Shown piece after piece: positions 23,797 to 30,729 of a DNA stretch of 36,827 nucleotides. The position numbers were made by a program, and so were the translations under genes. Below the pieces are notes generated by a model. That model did no database searches. It saw only the letters and a list, made by a program, of their open reading frames with translations, and was not told where the DNA came from. Origin of the DNA: Defluviicoccus sp. (GTDB lineage Bacteria > Pseudomonadota > Alphaproteobacteria > MPNO01); NCBI GenBank assembly GCA_022826125.1, contig JAJDVM010000099.1, positions 1 to 36,827 of the forward strand, given 5' to 3'. Every line of letters begins with the position of its first letter. The first letter of the stretch is position 1.

Positions 23797-24279
23797 TCAA
23801 TAGGGCGTGCCGTCGCGACGGGTGAACCGCCGTTCCGGCAGCCCGACCGTCTTGTCGAGCACCAAATCGTCCTCCGTGTAATGGACGCGGTCGGAATGCG
23901 CCCTCGTCCCGATCTCCAGGAAGACCACGTCGGCGTCGGTCCGGTTCTCCAGCCGGTGACCGTCGCCGCTGGCGGCGGGGAAGCCGGCGACATGGCCTGC
24001 CTCGAGCGGCTGTTCGCCGGAATCGCAGACCAGCGTGGGCGCGCCCGAGACGATGAAGACGAACTCATCCTCGCCGGTGTGCCAGTGCCGAAGCGCCGAG
24101 ACCGCGCCGGGCGCGAGCCGGGTCAGGTTCACCCCGAACTGGGTAAGCCCGAGAGTGTCTCCGAGAACCGTCCGGAACTTGCCGGTAAGCGCCTTGTCCC
24201 AGGGCGGGGGGTATGGCTGGCGTTCCTCCGCCGGCAGAGTCGAGGGGTCGAGGGCGGGGGCGCGAATCTCGTCTGACAT
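23797..24279 (-). CDS. Cupin domain protein
   Basis: The 160-residue protein has a single cupin barrel. The first motif is in H-W-H-T-G-E-D-E-F-V-F-I-V-S-G and the second in A-G-H-V-A-G-F-P-A-A-S-G-D-G-H; together they supply two His, a Glu and a further His to bind a metal. Such stand-alone cupins may be isomerases, dioxygenases or simple binding proteins, so no reaction is claimed. I considered the methylthioxylulose-phosphate sulfurylase of the MTA-isoprenoid shunt but saw no support for it (no RuBisCO-like gene, not near mtn genes). The gene lies 33 bases after hyuA and 16 bases before the EamA gene, within the same minus-strand run. Confidence 0.85.
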   Translation of the reverse strand: MSDEIRAPALDPSTLPAEERQPYPPPWDKALTGKFRTVLGDTLGLTQFGVNLTRLAPGAVSALRHWHTGEDEFVFIVSGAPTLVCDSGEQPLEAGHVAGFPAASGDGHRLENRTDADVVFLEIGTRAHSDRVHYTEDDLVLDKTVGLPERRFTRRDGTPY

Positions 24280-24312
24280 CGGTGTTCTCCAGAAGTTGTA
24301 CAGGTTGCCGGG

Positions 24313-26379
24313 CTAATTCTCCGGCGTGACGATGACATTGCCGAGGCGGTCGACGGTGGCGGCGAGCCCGGGGTCGATGAAGGTCGTCGCATCGCCCTGC
24401 TCGAGAATCGCGGGGCCGCGAATGGCGGCATCGACCGGTAGCGCGATACGGTCGTAGATCGCCGTCTCGTGCCACGCGCCCTCCCACCAGACGTCTCGGG
24501 ATCCGGAGCGGGCCGCTTCCAGGGTGGCCCCAGAGGCCGGCCCGAGGATCCCGAGGTTGAATTTGGGCCGGATTCCGATCACCGTCGTCCGGAGCGAAAG
24601 CAGGCGCGCGCCGATTCCCTCGAGCAGCCGCCCGTAAGTCTTGTCGTAGGCGGTCTCGAAGGCGGTCCGGATCATCGCGGCCGACACATCGGTCGTGCCT
24701 TCCGAGAGCTGCGCCGGAAGCGGCACAGGAACCGTGTGGGTCTGGCCGATATAGGACATGTCGAGCTCGAACGCGACGTCGAGCCGGTCGAGACTGGCGC
24801 CCGACCCGCGGAGCAGCGCGAGCCCGCGTTCGGCGGTTTCCGCCATCTCCACATCGAGCGCCGCGACATCGAGCGCGTCGAGGGGCCGGTTGATCGTGTG
24901 GATGAAGTCGTGGCGCATGTCGGCGATGACGCAGCCGAGCGCGCTGGTGACGCCGGGGAAACGGGGGATCAGCGCGCTGGCGAGCCCCACCTCGCGGATC
25001 AGCGCGCCGACATGGAGCGCTCCGCCGCCGCCGAACGGCATCGCCGCGAAGACCTTGGGGTCGTAGCCGCGCTCGATGGAAACCAGCCGGATCGCGCCCG
25101 CCATGTTTGAAATCGCGACCTTCACGATCGCTTCGGCCGCGGGCGCGACTTCGAGACCGAGGGGCTTCGCAACATGCTCCTCAATCGCCTCGGCCGCCGC
25201 GCCCATGTCGAGGCGGTCCAGCCCCTCCCCGATCGGGCGGTCGGGGTTGATCCGCCCCAGCACCAGGTTGGCGTCCGTCACCGTCGGCCGGACGTTGCCG
25301 CGGCCGTAGCAGGCGGGACCCGGGTCGGCGCCCGCCGATTCCGGACCGACCGCCAGGTAACCGCCCCGGTCGACCGACGCGATCGACCCGCCGCCGGCGC
25401 CGATGGTGGTGATCTCGATCATCGGGGAGCGGACGACGAGGCCGAAATCGATTGCCGCCTGAAGGCAATAGGCGCTCTTTCCGTCGGCGACCAGCGCCAC
25501 GTCGAAGCTGGTGCCGCCCATGTCGCAGGTGATCACGTTTGAAAAACCCGCGGCTTCCGCGATCCGCGCCCCGGCGATGACCCCCGCGGCCGGCCCGGAG
25601 AGCGTCGTGCGAACCGGGAGCGAGCGCGCCGTGTCGACCGACATCACGCCGCCGTTCGACTGGACGATCAGCAGTTCGGCGTCGATCCCCCGCGTCGAGA
25701 ACCCGGCCTCGACGCCCTCCAGATAGGCGCCGAAGATCGGCTGGAGGCAGACATTGAGCGCTGTCGTGGACGCACGTTCGAACTCGCGGATTTCGGGCAG
25801 GATCAGCGACGAGGCGTTGACGTAAGCGTTGGGCCAGACCGCCTTCACGGCTTCCAGCGCGGCGCGCTCGTTGGCGTCGTTGGCGTAGGCGTTGATGAAG
25901 ACGATACCGAGCGACTCGCAGCCGAGCTCCAGGAGCGCCAGCGCGGCACGTGTCACCTCGCCCTTGTCGACCGGCTTCCGGACCGTTCCGTCGGCAAGGA
26001 CGCGCTCGTCGACCTCGATCGACAGGTCGCGCGTCACCACCGGCCGGTAGCTGCCCCACAGCCCCCAGGTATTCGGCCGGTCGCGCCGGCGCATTTCCAG
26101 CACGTCGCGGAAGCCCCGCGTCACGATCAACCCGGTGCGCGCGGCCTTGCGTTCCAGCAGCGCGTTGGTGCCGACGGTCGTCCCGTGGACCACGGACCCG
26201 ATCGTCCTCGGCTCGGCGACGGAGGCCGAGATTCCCCGTAGGAACCCGCTCGCGATATCGTCCCTGACCGACGGGACCTTGCCGATGCCGTACCGCCCGG
26301 TCCGCTCGTCGAGCCAGAACACATCGGTGAAGGTCCCGCCAACGTCGACGCCGACGATGGTCCCGGAATGGCTCGTCAC
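24313..26379 (-). CDS. hyuA: Hydantoinase/oxoprolinase subunit A
   Basis: The 688-residue product is the A subunit of the ATP-dependent N-methylhydantoinase/5-oxoprolinase family, which opens cyclic amides, or in related enzymes acts as acetone or acetophenone carboxylase. The N-terminal ATPase domain begins V-G-V-D-V-G-G-T-F-T-D-V, with G-T-T-V-G-T-N-A-L-L-E-R-K and, further on, S-G-P-A-A-G-V and C-D-M-G-G-T-S-F-D-V, all typical of hydantoinase A. Length is normal for a stand-alone A subunit. The start is GTG 26379, which overlaps the higA stop codon in a GTGA, so hyuA translation is coupled to the antitoxin gene. hyuB lies upstream on the same strand, separated by the higBA remnant. The exact substrate (hydantoin, oxoproline or another cyclic amide) is not evident. 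Confidence 0.92.
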   Translation of the reverse strand: MTSHSGTIVGVDVGGTFTDVFWLDERTGRYGIGKVPSVRDDIASGFLRGISASVAEPRTIGSVVHGTTVGTNALLERKAARTGLIVTRGFRDVLEMRRRDRPNTWGLWGSYRPVVTRDLSIEVDERVLADGTVRKPVDKGEVTRAALALLELGCESLGIVFINAYANDANERAALEAVKAVWPNAYVNASSLILPEIREFERASTTALNVCLQPIFGAYLEGVEAGFSTRGIDAELLIVQSNGGVMSVDTARSLPVRTTLSGPAAGVIAGARIAEAAGFSNVITCDMGGTSFDVALVADGKSAYCLQAAIDFGLVVRSPMIEITTIGAGGGSIASVDRGGYLAVGPESAGADPGPACYGRGNVRPTVTDANLVLGRINPDRPIGEGLDRLDMGAAAEAIEEHVAKPLGLEVAPAAEAIVKVAISNMAGAIRLVSIERGYDPKVFAAMPFGGGGALHVGALIREVGLASALIPRFPGVTSALGCVIADMRHDFIHTINRPLDALDVAALDVEMAETAERGLALLRGSGASLDRLDVAFELDMSYIGQTHTVPVPLPAQLSEGTTDVSAAMIRTAFETAYDKTYGRLLEGIGARLLSLRTTVIGIRPKFNLGILGPASGATLEAARSGSRDVWWEGAWHETAIYDRIALPVDAAIRGPAILEQGDATTFIDPGLAATVDRLGNVIVTPEN

Positions 26380-26660
26380 GCCGCGAAGCGCTCGACCGCT
26401 ATCTCGTCGGCGCGGCGGCGGGCCTGCCACAGATCGTACGCCATCTGCATCCCGAGCCAGGTCTCGGGCGTGGAGCCGAAGGCCTTCGAAAGCCTTATCG
26501 CCATTTCCACCGAGATCCCGGTGCGCTCGTTCACCAGCTCCGACAGCGCCTGCCGCGTGACGCCCAGCCCCCGGGCCGCCCGCGTCACGGTCAGGCCGAG
26601 CGGTTCGAGGCATTGCCGCTTCACGACGCCGCCGGGATGCGGCGGGTTGTGCATGCCCAT
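26376..26660 (-). CDS. higA: HigA-type addiction module antitoxin
   Basis: A 94-residue helix-turn-helix protein of the HigA family (XRE-type), which normally neutralises the HigB mRNA interferase and represses its own operon. The usual features are H-P-G-G-V near the start, then an HTH (about residues 23-62) with A-A-R-G-L-G-V-T-R-Q-A-L-S-E-L-V-N-E-R and I-S-V-E-M-A-I-R-L-S-K-A-F-G-S-T-P-E-T-W-L-G-M-Q split by a turn, all well conserved and of normal length. It lies 12 bases after the damaged higB and overlaps the hyuA start by four bases. Intact antitoxin beside a toxin with an abnormal N-terminus suggests that the module has decayed or been recruited as a local regulator of the hydantoinase genes. 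Confidence 0.92.
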   Translation of the reverse strand: MGMHNPPHPGGVVKRQCLEPLGLTVTRAARGLGVTRQALSELVNERTGISVEMAIRLSKAFGSTPETWLGMQMAYDLWQARRRADEIAVERFAA

Positions 26661-26672
26661 GTCCCGATCTCC

Positions 26673-26921
26673 TCAGTGATAGTCCAGATAATCGACATCG
26701 ACCGCCGCGCCGTCTTCGAACCGGAAGGTAACGCGCCAGTTGTCCGATACCGATACTGCCCAGTGTCCTTTCAACGGCCCCTTCAGTTCGTGCAGCCAGG
26801 ACCCCGGCAGGTTCTTGCCTTCCGGTTCTCGGCTGAGATGTCGCCTGTCAAACGACAATTGACAATCGAATTGTTCGCCAATCCGAACCATGCCCCAATT
26901 TCCGTCGGGAGCGCGCATCAC
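26673..26921 (-). pseudogene. higB: HigB-type toxin, N-terminus lost or replaced
   Basis: The 82-residue frame ends with an unmistakable HigB C-terminus: L-P-G-S-W-L-H-E-L-K-G, then G-H-W-A-V-S-V-S-D-N-W-R-V-T-F-R-F and V-D-V-D-Y-L-D-Y-H, matching the last half of the ~92-residue RelE/HigB mRNA interferase. In characterised HigB the terminal Asp-Tyr-His contributes to the active site, and it is preserved here. The first 30 residues (from GTG 26921) do not resemble HigB, and I found no HigB-like start in the other two frames of 26835-26940. The AT-rich 26850-26890 segment, with an inverted repeat, may be a former promoter or operator now read through. I therefore call it a 5'-truncated or decayed toxin. 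A short or divergent functional toxin is the alternative. Confidence 0.65.
26855..26874. promoter_or_regulatory. AT-rich inverted repeat, possible HigA operator
   Basis: The arms acaatt (26855-26860) and aattgt (26869-26874) are perfect inverted repeats separated by eight bases. This is an unusually AT-rich patch lying just upstream of the HigB-like coding block. HigA proteins bind palindromes upstream of higBA, so an operator is a reasonable guess. Confidence 0.35.
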
Positions 26922-26936
26922 CGCCGTAGATCCCGC

Positions 26937-28649
26937 TCACGCCGGAGGCCGGTCCACCGTGCCGTCGTCGGCGATGCGCACGCGGTAGTCGCGCTCGGCG
27001 GCCTCGGCGGTGACGAGACCGAGGGCGAGGTCGCGGGCGATGGCCTCGACCGGCCGCTCCTCGACCCGACCGTACCCGCCGCCGCCGGGGCTCTCCACGC
27101 GGACGCGCTGGCCCTTGCGCAGGACGATGCCGGACAGCTTGCCGGTCTTCTCGGGCGAGTGCTCGCCGTCCTCCTGCTGGTAGACGATCCGGTTGGGCGC
27201 GCCGTGGGTACCGCCGAGAATGCCGAAGGCGGGGAACCGCGCGCGCTCGCCGAACACGACCAGGTCGGCCTCGTCCGCCAGCAGTTCGAACTCGTAGACC
27301 GCCCCCAGACCGCCCCTGTTGCGGCCCGGCCCCCCGCTGTCCTGCCTGAGCCCCCAATTGGTGACGCAAGTCGGGTACGCCGCCTCCAGGATCTCCGCCG
27401 GCGGGATGTTCGCCATGCCGATGGGCGCGTTGCCGTGGCTCAGCCCGTCGCCCTCGGGATTGCCGCCGAGCCCGCCGCCGAAAAAGGTGAACAGGATGAA
27501 CCTCGAGCCGTTGTCGCGGCTCCCCGACATCAGGAGCGCGTTGACGGTCGCGAAACAGGCGGCGTTCGCCCGCTCCGGCGCGGCCTTGGCGAGCGCGCCG
27601 AAGATCACGTCGATGGTCCGCATGATGTTCTCGGTATAGCCCGAGACCGGCGCGGGCGGCTCGGCGGCGAGGATCGAGCCTTCGGGGATGACGAACTCGA
27701 TCGGTTCCAGGCAGCCGCCGCTGGTCGGCACCTCGTGGAAGATGTGCTTCAACGCGACGAAGGAGGCGGCGATCGTGGTGGCGCGGGAGACGTTGAGCGG
27801 CCCGGCGCAGGCCGGCGCCGAGCGCGAGAAGTCCAGCGTCAGCGTCTCACCGTCGATCGTGAGGTCGAGCGCGACCTTGAGCGGTTCGTCGCCGCGGCCG
27901 TCGTTGTCGATATGGTCCTCGAAGGAATAGGTCCCGTCGGGCAGTTCGGAAATCAGGGTCCGCATCTGCCGGCTCGCGCGCCGGGAAATCTCCTCCATCG
28001 CGGCGGCGACGGTGTCGTCGCCGAAGCCGTCGAGCAGGTCGTGCAGGCGCGCCGTGCCGAGGTCGAGGGCGCCCAGCTGGGCGTTGAGATCGCCGTAATT
28101 GCTCTCGGGCAACCGCCCGTTGGCGAGCAGGATGTCGACGATGTCCCGGTTGATCGTACCGCTGTCGGCGAATTTTACCGGCGGGATGCGCACCCCCTCC
28201 TGCATGATGTCGCTGGCCGTGGGGTTGTAGTTTCCCGCGACGTTGCCGCCGACGTCGAGCCAATGACCCACCGAGGCGAGGTAGCAGAACAGTTTTCCGT
28301 CCCGGAATATCGGCTTGACGATCTTGATGTCGTTGAGGTGGGTCGCGCCGACATAGGGGTCGTTCAGGAGGTACAGGTCGCCGTCCTTCGGTCCGCCGTC
28401 GGCGTCGGCGCGCGCGATGGCCGCCTTGGTGGCGTAGCTCATCGCCCCGATGAAAACCGGCAGACCCTGCTTGCCCATCGCCACGGTCTCGCCGTTCACG
28501 TCGTAGACGCCGTGGCTGCCGTCCCGCGCCTCGGCGATCACCGGGCTGAAGGCGGCGCGGAACAAGGTGGCATCCATCTCGTCGACGAGCTGCCCCAGCC
28601 GCCCGCGAATGACGGCGAGGGTCACTGGATCGAGATTTGCGCTCGACAT
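26937..28649 (-). CDS. hyuB: Hydantoinase/oxoprolinase subunit B
   Basis: The 570-residue protein is the B subunit that pairs with HyuA. It starts L-D-P-V-T-L-A-V-I-R-G-R-L and contains the family blocks A-R-D-G-S-H-G-V-Y-D, D-G-D-L-Y-L-L-N-D-P-Y-V-G-A-T-H-L-N-D, S-V-G-H-W-L-D-V-G-G, F-S-R-S-A-P-A-C-A-G, G-Y-T-E-N-I-M-R-T-I-D-V-I, and near the end Q-D-S-G-G-P-G-R-N-R-G-G-L-G and S-P-G-G-G-G-Y-G. Conserved Asp/His residues in the D-P-Y ... H-L-N-D region are the likely metal ligands. The start ATG 28649 matches homologues; the frame is open far upstream but is not used. It is the first gene of the long minus-strand run and is divergent from the AA_synth gene (90 bases). Confidence 0.93.
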   Translation of the reverse strand: MSSANLDPVTLAVIRGRLGQLVDEMDATLFRAAFSPVIAEARDGSHGVYDVNGETVAMGKQGLPVFIGAMSYATKAAIARADADGGPKDGDLYLLNDPYVGATHLNDIKIVKPIFRDGKLFCYLASVGHWLDVGGNVAGNYNPTASDIMQEGVRIPPVKFADSGTINRDIVDILLANGRLPESNYGDLNAQLGALDLGTARLHDLLDGFGDDTVAAAMEEISRRASRQMRTLISELPDGTYSFEDHIDNDGRGDEPLKVALDLTIDGETLTLDFSRSAPACAGPLNVSRATTIAASFVALKHIFHEVPTSGGCLEPIEFVIPEGSILAAEPPAPVSGYTENIMRTIDVIFGALAKAAPERANAACFATVNALLMSGSRDNGSRFILFTFFGGGLGGNPEGDGLSHGNAPIGMANIPPAEILEAAYPTCVTNWGLRQDSGGPGRNRGGLGAVYEFELLADEADLVVFGERARFPAFGILGGTHGAPNRIVYQQEDGEHSPEKTGKLSGIVLRKGQRVRVESPGGGGYGRVEERPVEAIARDLALGLVTAEAAERDYRVRIADDGTVDRPPA

Positions 28650-28670
28650 CGGGAAACCGGGACGCAGGCG

Positions 28671-28698
28671 TTGCAACGAGTTTCGATGATGGCATAGT
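28671..28698 (+). promoter_or_regulatory. Candidate promoter for the AA_synth-DUF1015 operon
   Basis: TTGCAA (28671-28676) and CATAGT (28693-28698) are 16 bases apart, each matching four of six consensus bases. They lie about 40 bases before the start codon at 28740, which has its own GGGAGGAG ribosome binding site. The -35 element sits 22 bases from the hyuB start, so the divergent promoters would be close together. Confidence 0.35.
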
Positions 28699-28739
28699 GC
28701 CGGAACCGAGTCATGCGCGACGCGCCGGGAGGAGACCGA

Positions 28740-29315
28740 ATGCAGATCCGCAAGATCGTCACCGTCGTGGAGGAAACCCAGCGCGAACTCGGTCGGCCGG
28801 TGGAGCCGGCGACCCGCCAGGCCGCGGCGATCGCGGTGATCGCAAACCCCTATGCCGGGGTCTACGACGAGGAGCTGGAGGAGTTGCAGAAGGCGGGGGC
28901 CGAGCTCGGCGCCCTCCTGGTCCGGCGCGCGACCGATGCGCTCGGCATCGACGGGGCGGCGGTCGACAGCTACGGCAAGGCGGCGATCGTGGGCGAGAAC
29001 GGGGAGCGCGAGCACGCGGCCGCGGTGATGCACCCCAGGATGGGCAAGCCGGTGCGCGAGATCGTCGGCCCGGCGAAGTCGATCATGCCGTCCACCAAGA
29101 AGATCGGCGGGCCGGGGACGGTGATCGACTGTCCGCTGCACCACAAGGACGAGATCTGGACGTTCAGCCATTTCGACGCGATGCAGGTCTCGGTCACGGA
29201 CGCGCCGCGCGCGGACGAGATCGTGGTCGTGGTGGCGGTGAGCGACTCCGGCCGCCCGTTCCATCGGGTCGGCGAGGACCTGGTCGTCGGCGACCTGATG
29301 TCCAAGAACGAGTAG
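28740..29315 (+). CDS. Amino acid synthesis (AA_synth) family protein
   Basis: A 191-residue protein of the PF06684 'amino acid synthesis' family, named for historical reasons; the biochemical role is unknown. The family pattern is recognisable: R-K-I-V-T-V-V-E-E-T-Q near the start, A-A-A-I-A-V-I-A-N-P-Y-A-G, then G-K-A-A-I-V-G-E-N-G-E-R-E-H-A-A-A-V-M-H and S-I-M-P-S-T-K-K-I-G-G-P-G split by G-P-A-K. ATG 28740 has a strong GGGAGGAG site. It is divergent from hyuB and followed directly (no gap) by the DUF1015 gene, so a role in handling the same cyclic amide or amino-acid-like substrates as HyuAB is plausible but unproven. Confidence 0.82.
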   Translation: MQIRKIVTVVEETQRELGRPVEPATRQAAAIAVIANPYAGVYDEELEELQKAGAELGALLVRRATDALGIDGAAVDSYGKAAIVGENGEREHAAAVMHPRMGKPVREIVGPAKSIMPSTKKIGGPGTVIDCPLHHKDEIWTFSHFDAMQVSVTDAPRADEIVVVVAVSDSGRPFHRVGEDLVVGDLMSKNE

Positions 29316-30509
29316 ATGTCCCTCATCGCGCCCTTCCGGGCGATCGTTCCGACGCCGGCGCACGCGCAGGCGGTGGCCGCGCCGCCCTATGACGTTCTGT
29401 CGAGCGCGGAGGCGCGTGTGCGCGCCGCTGGAAATCCGCTGAGCTTTCTCCATGTCTCCAAACCGGAGATCGACCTCCCCGAGGGAATCGCGGGAGACGA
29501 TCCGGCGGTATACACCAAGGCGGGGGAGAACATGGCCCGGCTGAAGGCCGAAAGCGCTATCGGCCTCACGGAACGTGCCCATCTCTACGTCTACCGCGCC
29601 GAGACCGGCGACCGACGCCAGACCGGCATCGCGGGCGCGGCGCCGGTCGAGGCCTATCGCGACGGTCGGATTCGCAGGCACGAGCTCACCCGGCCCGCCA
29701 AGGTGATGGACCGGGCGCGGCAGATCGAAGCGGTGCAGGCCCATACCGGCCCGGTCATGCTGTCCCACCGGGACGATCCGGCCGTGGCCAAAGCGATCGC
29801 CGCAGTAGCCGCCGGATCCCCGACGCTGGAGGCCGAGGTCGACGGCGTCCGCCATTCGGTCTGGGTGGCGGACGGCGATGCGGGCGCGGCGCTCGCCGAA
29901 GCGGTGCGGGGGCTCGATACGCTCTATGTCGCCGACGGCCACCACCGTTCCGAGGCGGCGACCCGGGTCGGCGGAACGAGCTTCCTCGTGGTCGCCTTTC
30001 CCGAGAGCGAGATGCGCATCCTCGATTACAACCGGGTCGTAAGCGATCTGAGCGGTCGTTCAGCCGACGAATTTCTCACCGCGCTCGGTGCCGACTTTTC
30101 AGTGGCATCTTCGGACGTGCCCGCGCGGCCGGACCGTCCGGGCCGGTTCGGGCTCTATCTGGCGGGCCGGTGGTACAGGCTTGCGCGCAGAGAGGCACCG
30201 GCGGAGAACGGCGATCCGACGGCCGGGCTCGATGCCGAGATCCTGTCCCGGACGGTGCTCTCCCCCCTGCTCGGAATCGAGGACGTCAGGAACGACCCGA
30301 GGATCGATTTCGTCGGCGGAAGCCGCGGTCTGGACGGGCTCGCGGCGCGGGTGGATTCCGGCGAGATGGCGGCCGCCTTCGCGCTCCATCCGGTGAGATT
30401 GCAGCAGCTCTTCGCCGTCGCCGATGCCGGCCGGGTCATGCCGCCCAAATCGACCTGGTTCGAGCCCAAGCTGGCGGACGGGCTGCTCTCCCTGCCGCTG
30501 GACGGCTGA
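29316..30509 (+). CDS. DUF1015 family protein
   Basis: A 397-residue cytosolic protein of the DUF1015 family. It starts with I-A-P-F-R-A-I-V-P-T-P and P-P-Y-D-V-L-S, typical of the family, and has the hallmark D-G-H-H-R-S-E-A-A near residue 205 that resembles a nuclease or phosphotransferase-type His motif. Homologues carry a ParB-like/SerK-like domain, and some relatives act as serine kinases; that makes amino-acid-related chemistry possible but is only a family-level statement. The start ATG 29316 abuts the upstream TAG with no gap, and the stop is one base before the ATG of the cysteine-rich gene, so the three are translationally linked. Confidence 0.82.
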   Translation: MSLIAPFRAIVPTPAHAQAVAAPPYDVLSSAEARVRAAGNPLSFLHVSKPEIDLPEGIAGDDPAVYTKAGENMARLKAESAIGLTERAHLYVYRAETGDRRQTGIAGAAPVEAYRDGRIRRHELTRPAKVMDRARQIEAVQAHTGPVMLSHRDDPAVAKAIAAVAAGSPTLEAEVDGVRHSVWVADGDAGAALAEAVRGLDTLYVADGHHRSEAATRVGGTSFLVVAFPESEMRILDYNRVVSDLSGRSADEFLTALGADFSVASSDVPARPDRPGRFGLYLAGRWYRLARREAPAENGDPTAGLDAEILSRTVLSPLLGIEDVRNDPRIDFVGGSRGLDGLAARVDSGEMAAAFALHPVRLQQLFAVADAGRVMPPKSTWFEPKLADGLLSLPLDG

Positions 30510-30510
30510 G

Positions 30511-30729
30511 ATGGCGACGCTGGACGAGACCTACGATCCGATCGAGGGAAGCTGCAGCGCCTGCCGGTTCTACGATCCGACCGCCTTCGGCAAGGCCAAT
30601 TACGGCCATTGCCGTCGCTACCCGCCGATCGAAGTGGAAAGGCAGACTGGCGGCCTGCCGCGCGGGATCTGGCCGGTGGTGGGTTACGACGACAGTTGCG
30701 GCGAATACCGGCCGCGACCGCTCACATGA
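30511..30729 (+). CDS. Small four-cysteine protein
   Basis: A 72-residue protein with four cysteines in the pattern S-C-S-A-C-R-F-Y, G-H-C-R-R-Y-P-P and D-S-C-G-E-Y. The C-x2-C ... C-R-R-x-P ... W-P-V ... D-x-C-G-E pattern is widespread in bacterial and phage hypothetical proteins and most likely binds zinc or an iron-sulfur centre. No enzymatic function is known to me. It starts one base after the DUF1015 stop and ends 8 bases inside the convergent dctM gene (stop codons overlap), so transcription of the two may interfere. Small size, conservation of all Cys and tight spacing argue that it is a real gene. Confidence 0.75.
   Translation: MATLDETYDPIEGSCSACRFYDPTAFGKANYGHCRRYPPIEVERQTGGLPRGIWPVVGYDDSCGEYRPRPLT

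Noticed and set aside
23797..24279. Cupin as the sulfurylase of the MTA-isoprenoid shunt
   Set aside because: No RuBisCO-like gene exists in the window and the cupin is embedded in the hydantoinase run, 14 kb from the mtn genes.
26835..26940. A frameshift that would restore a full HigB
   Set aside because: Reading all three frames gave no segment resembling the N-terminal half of HigB, so loss or replacement is more likely than a simple frameshift.
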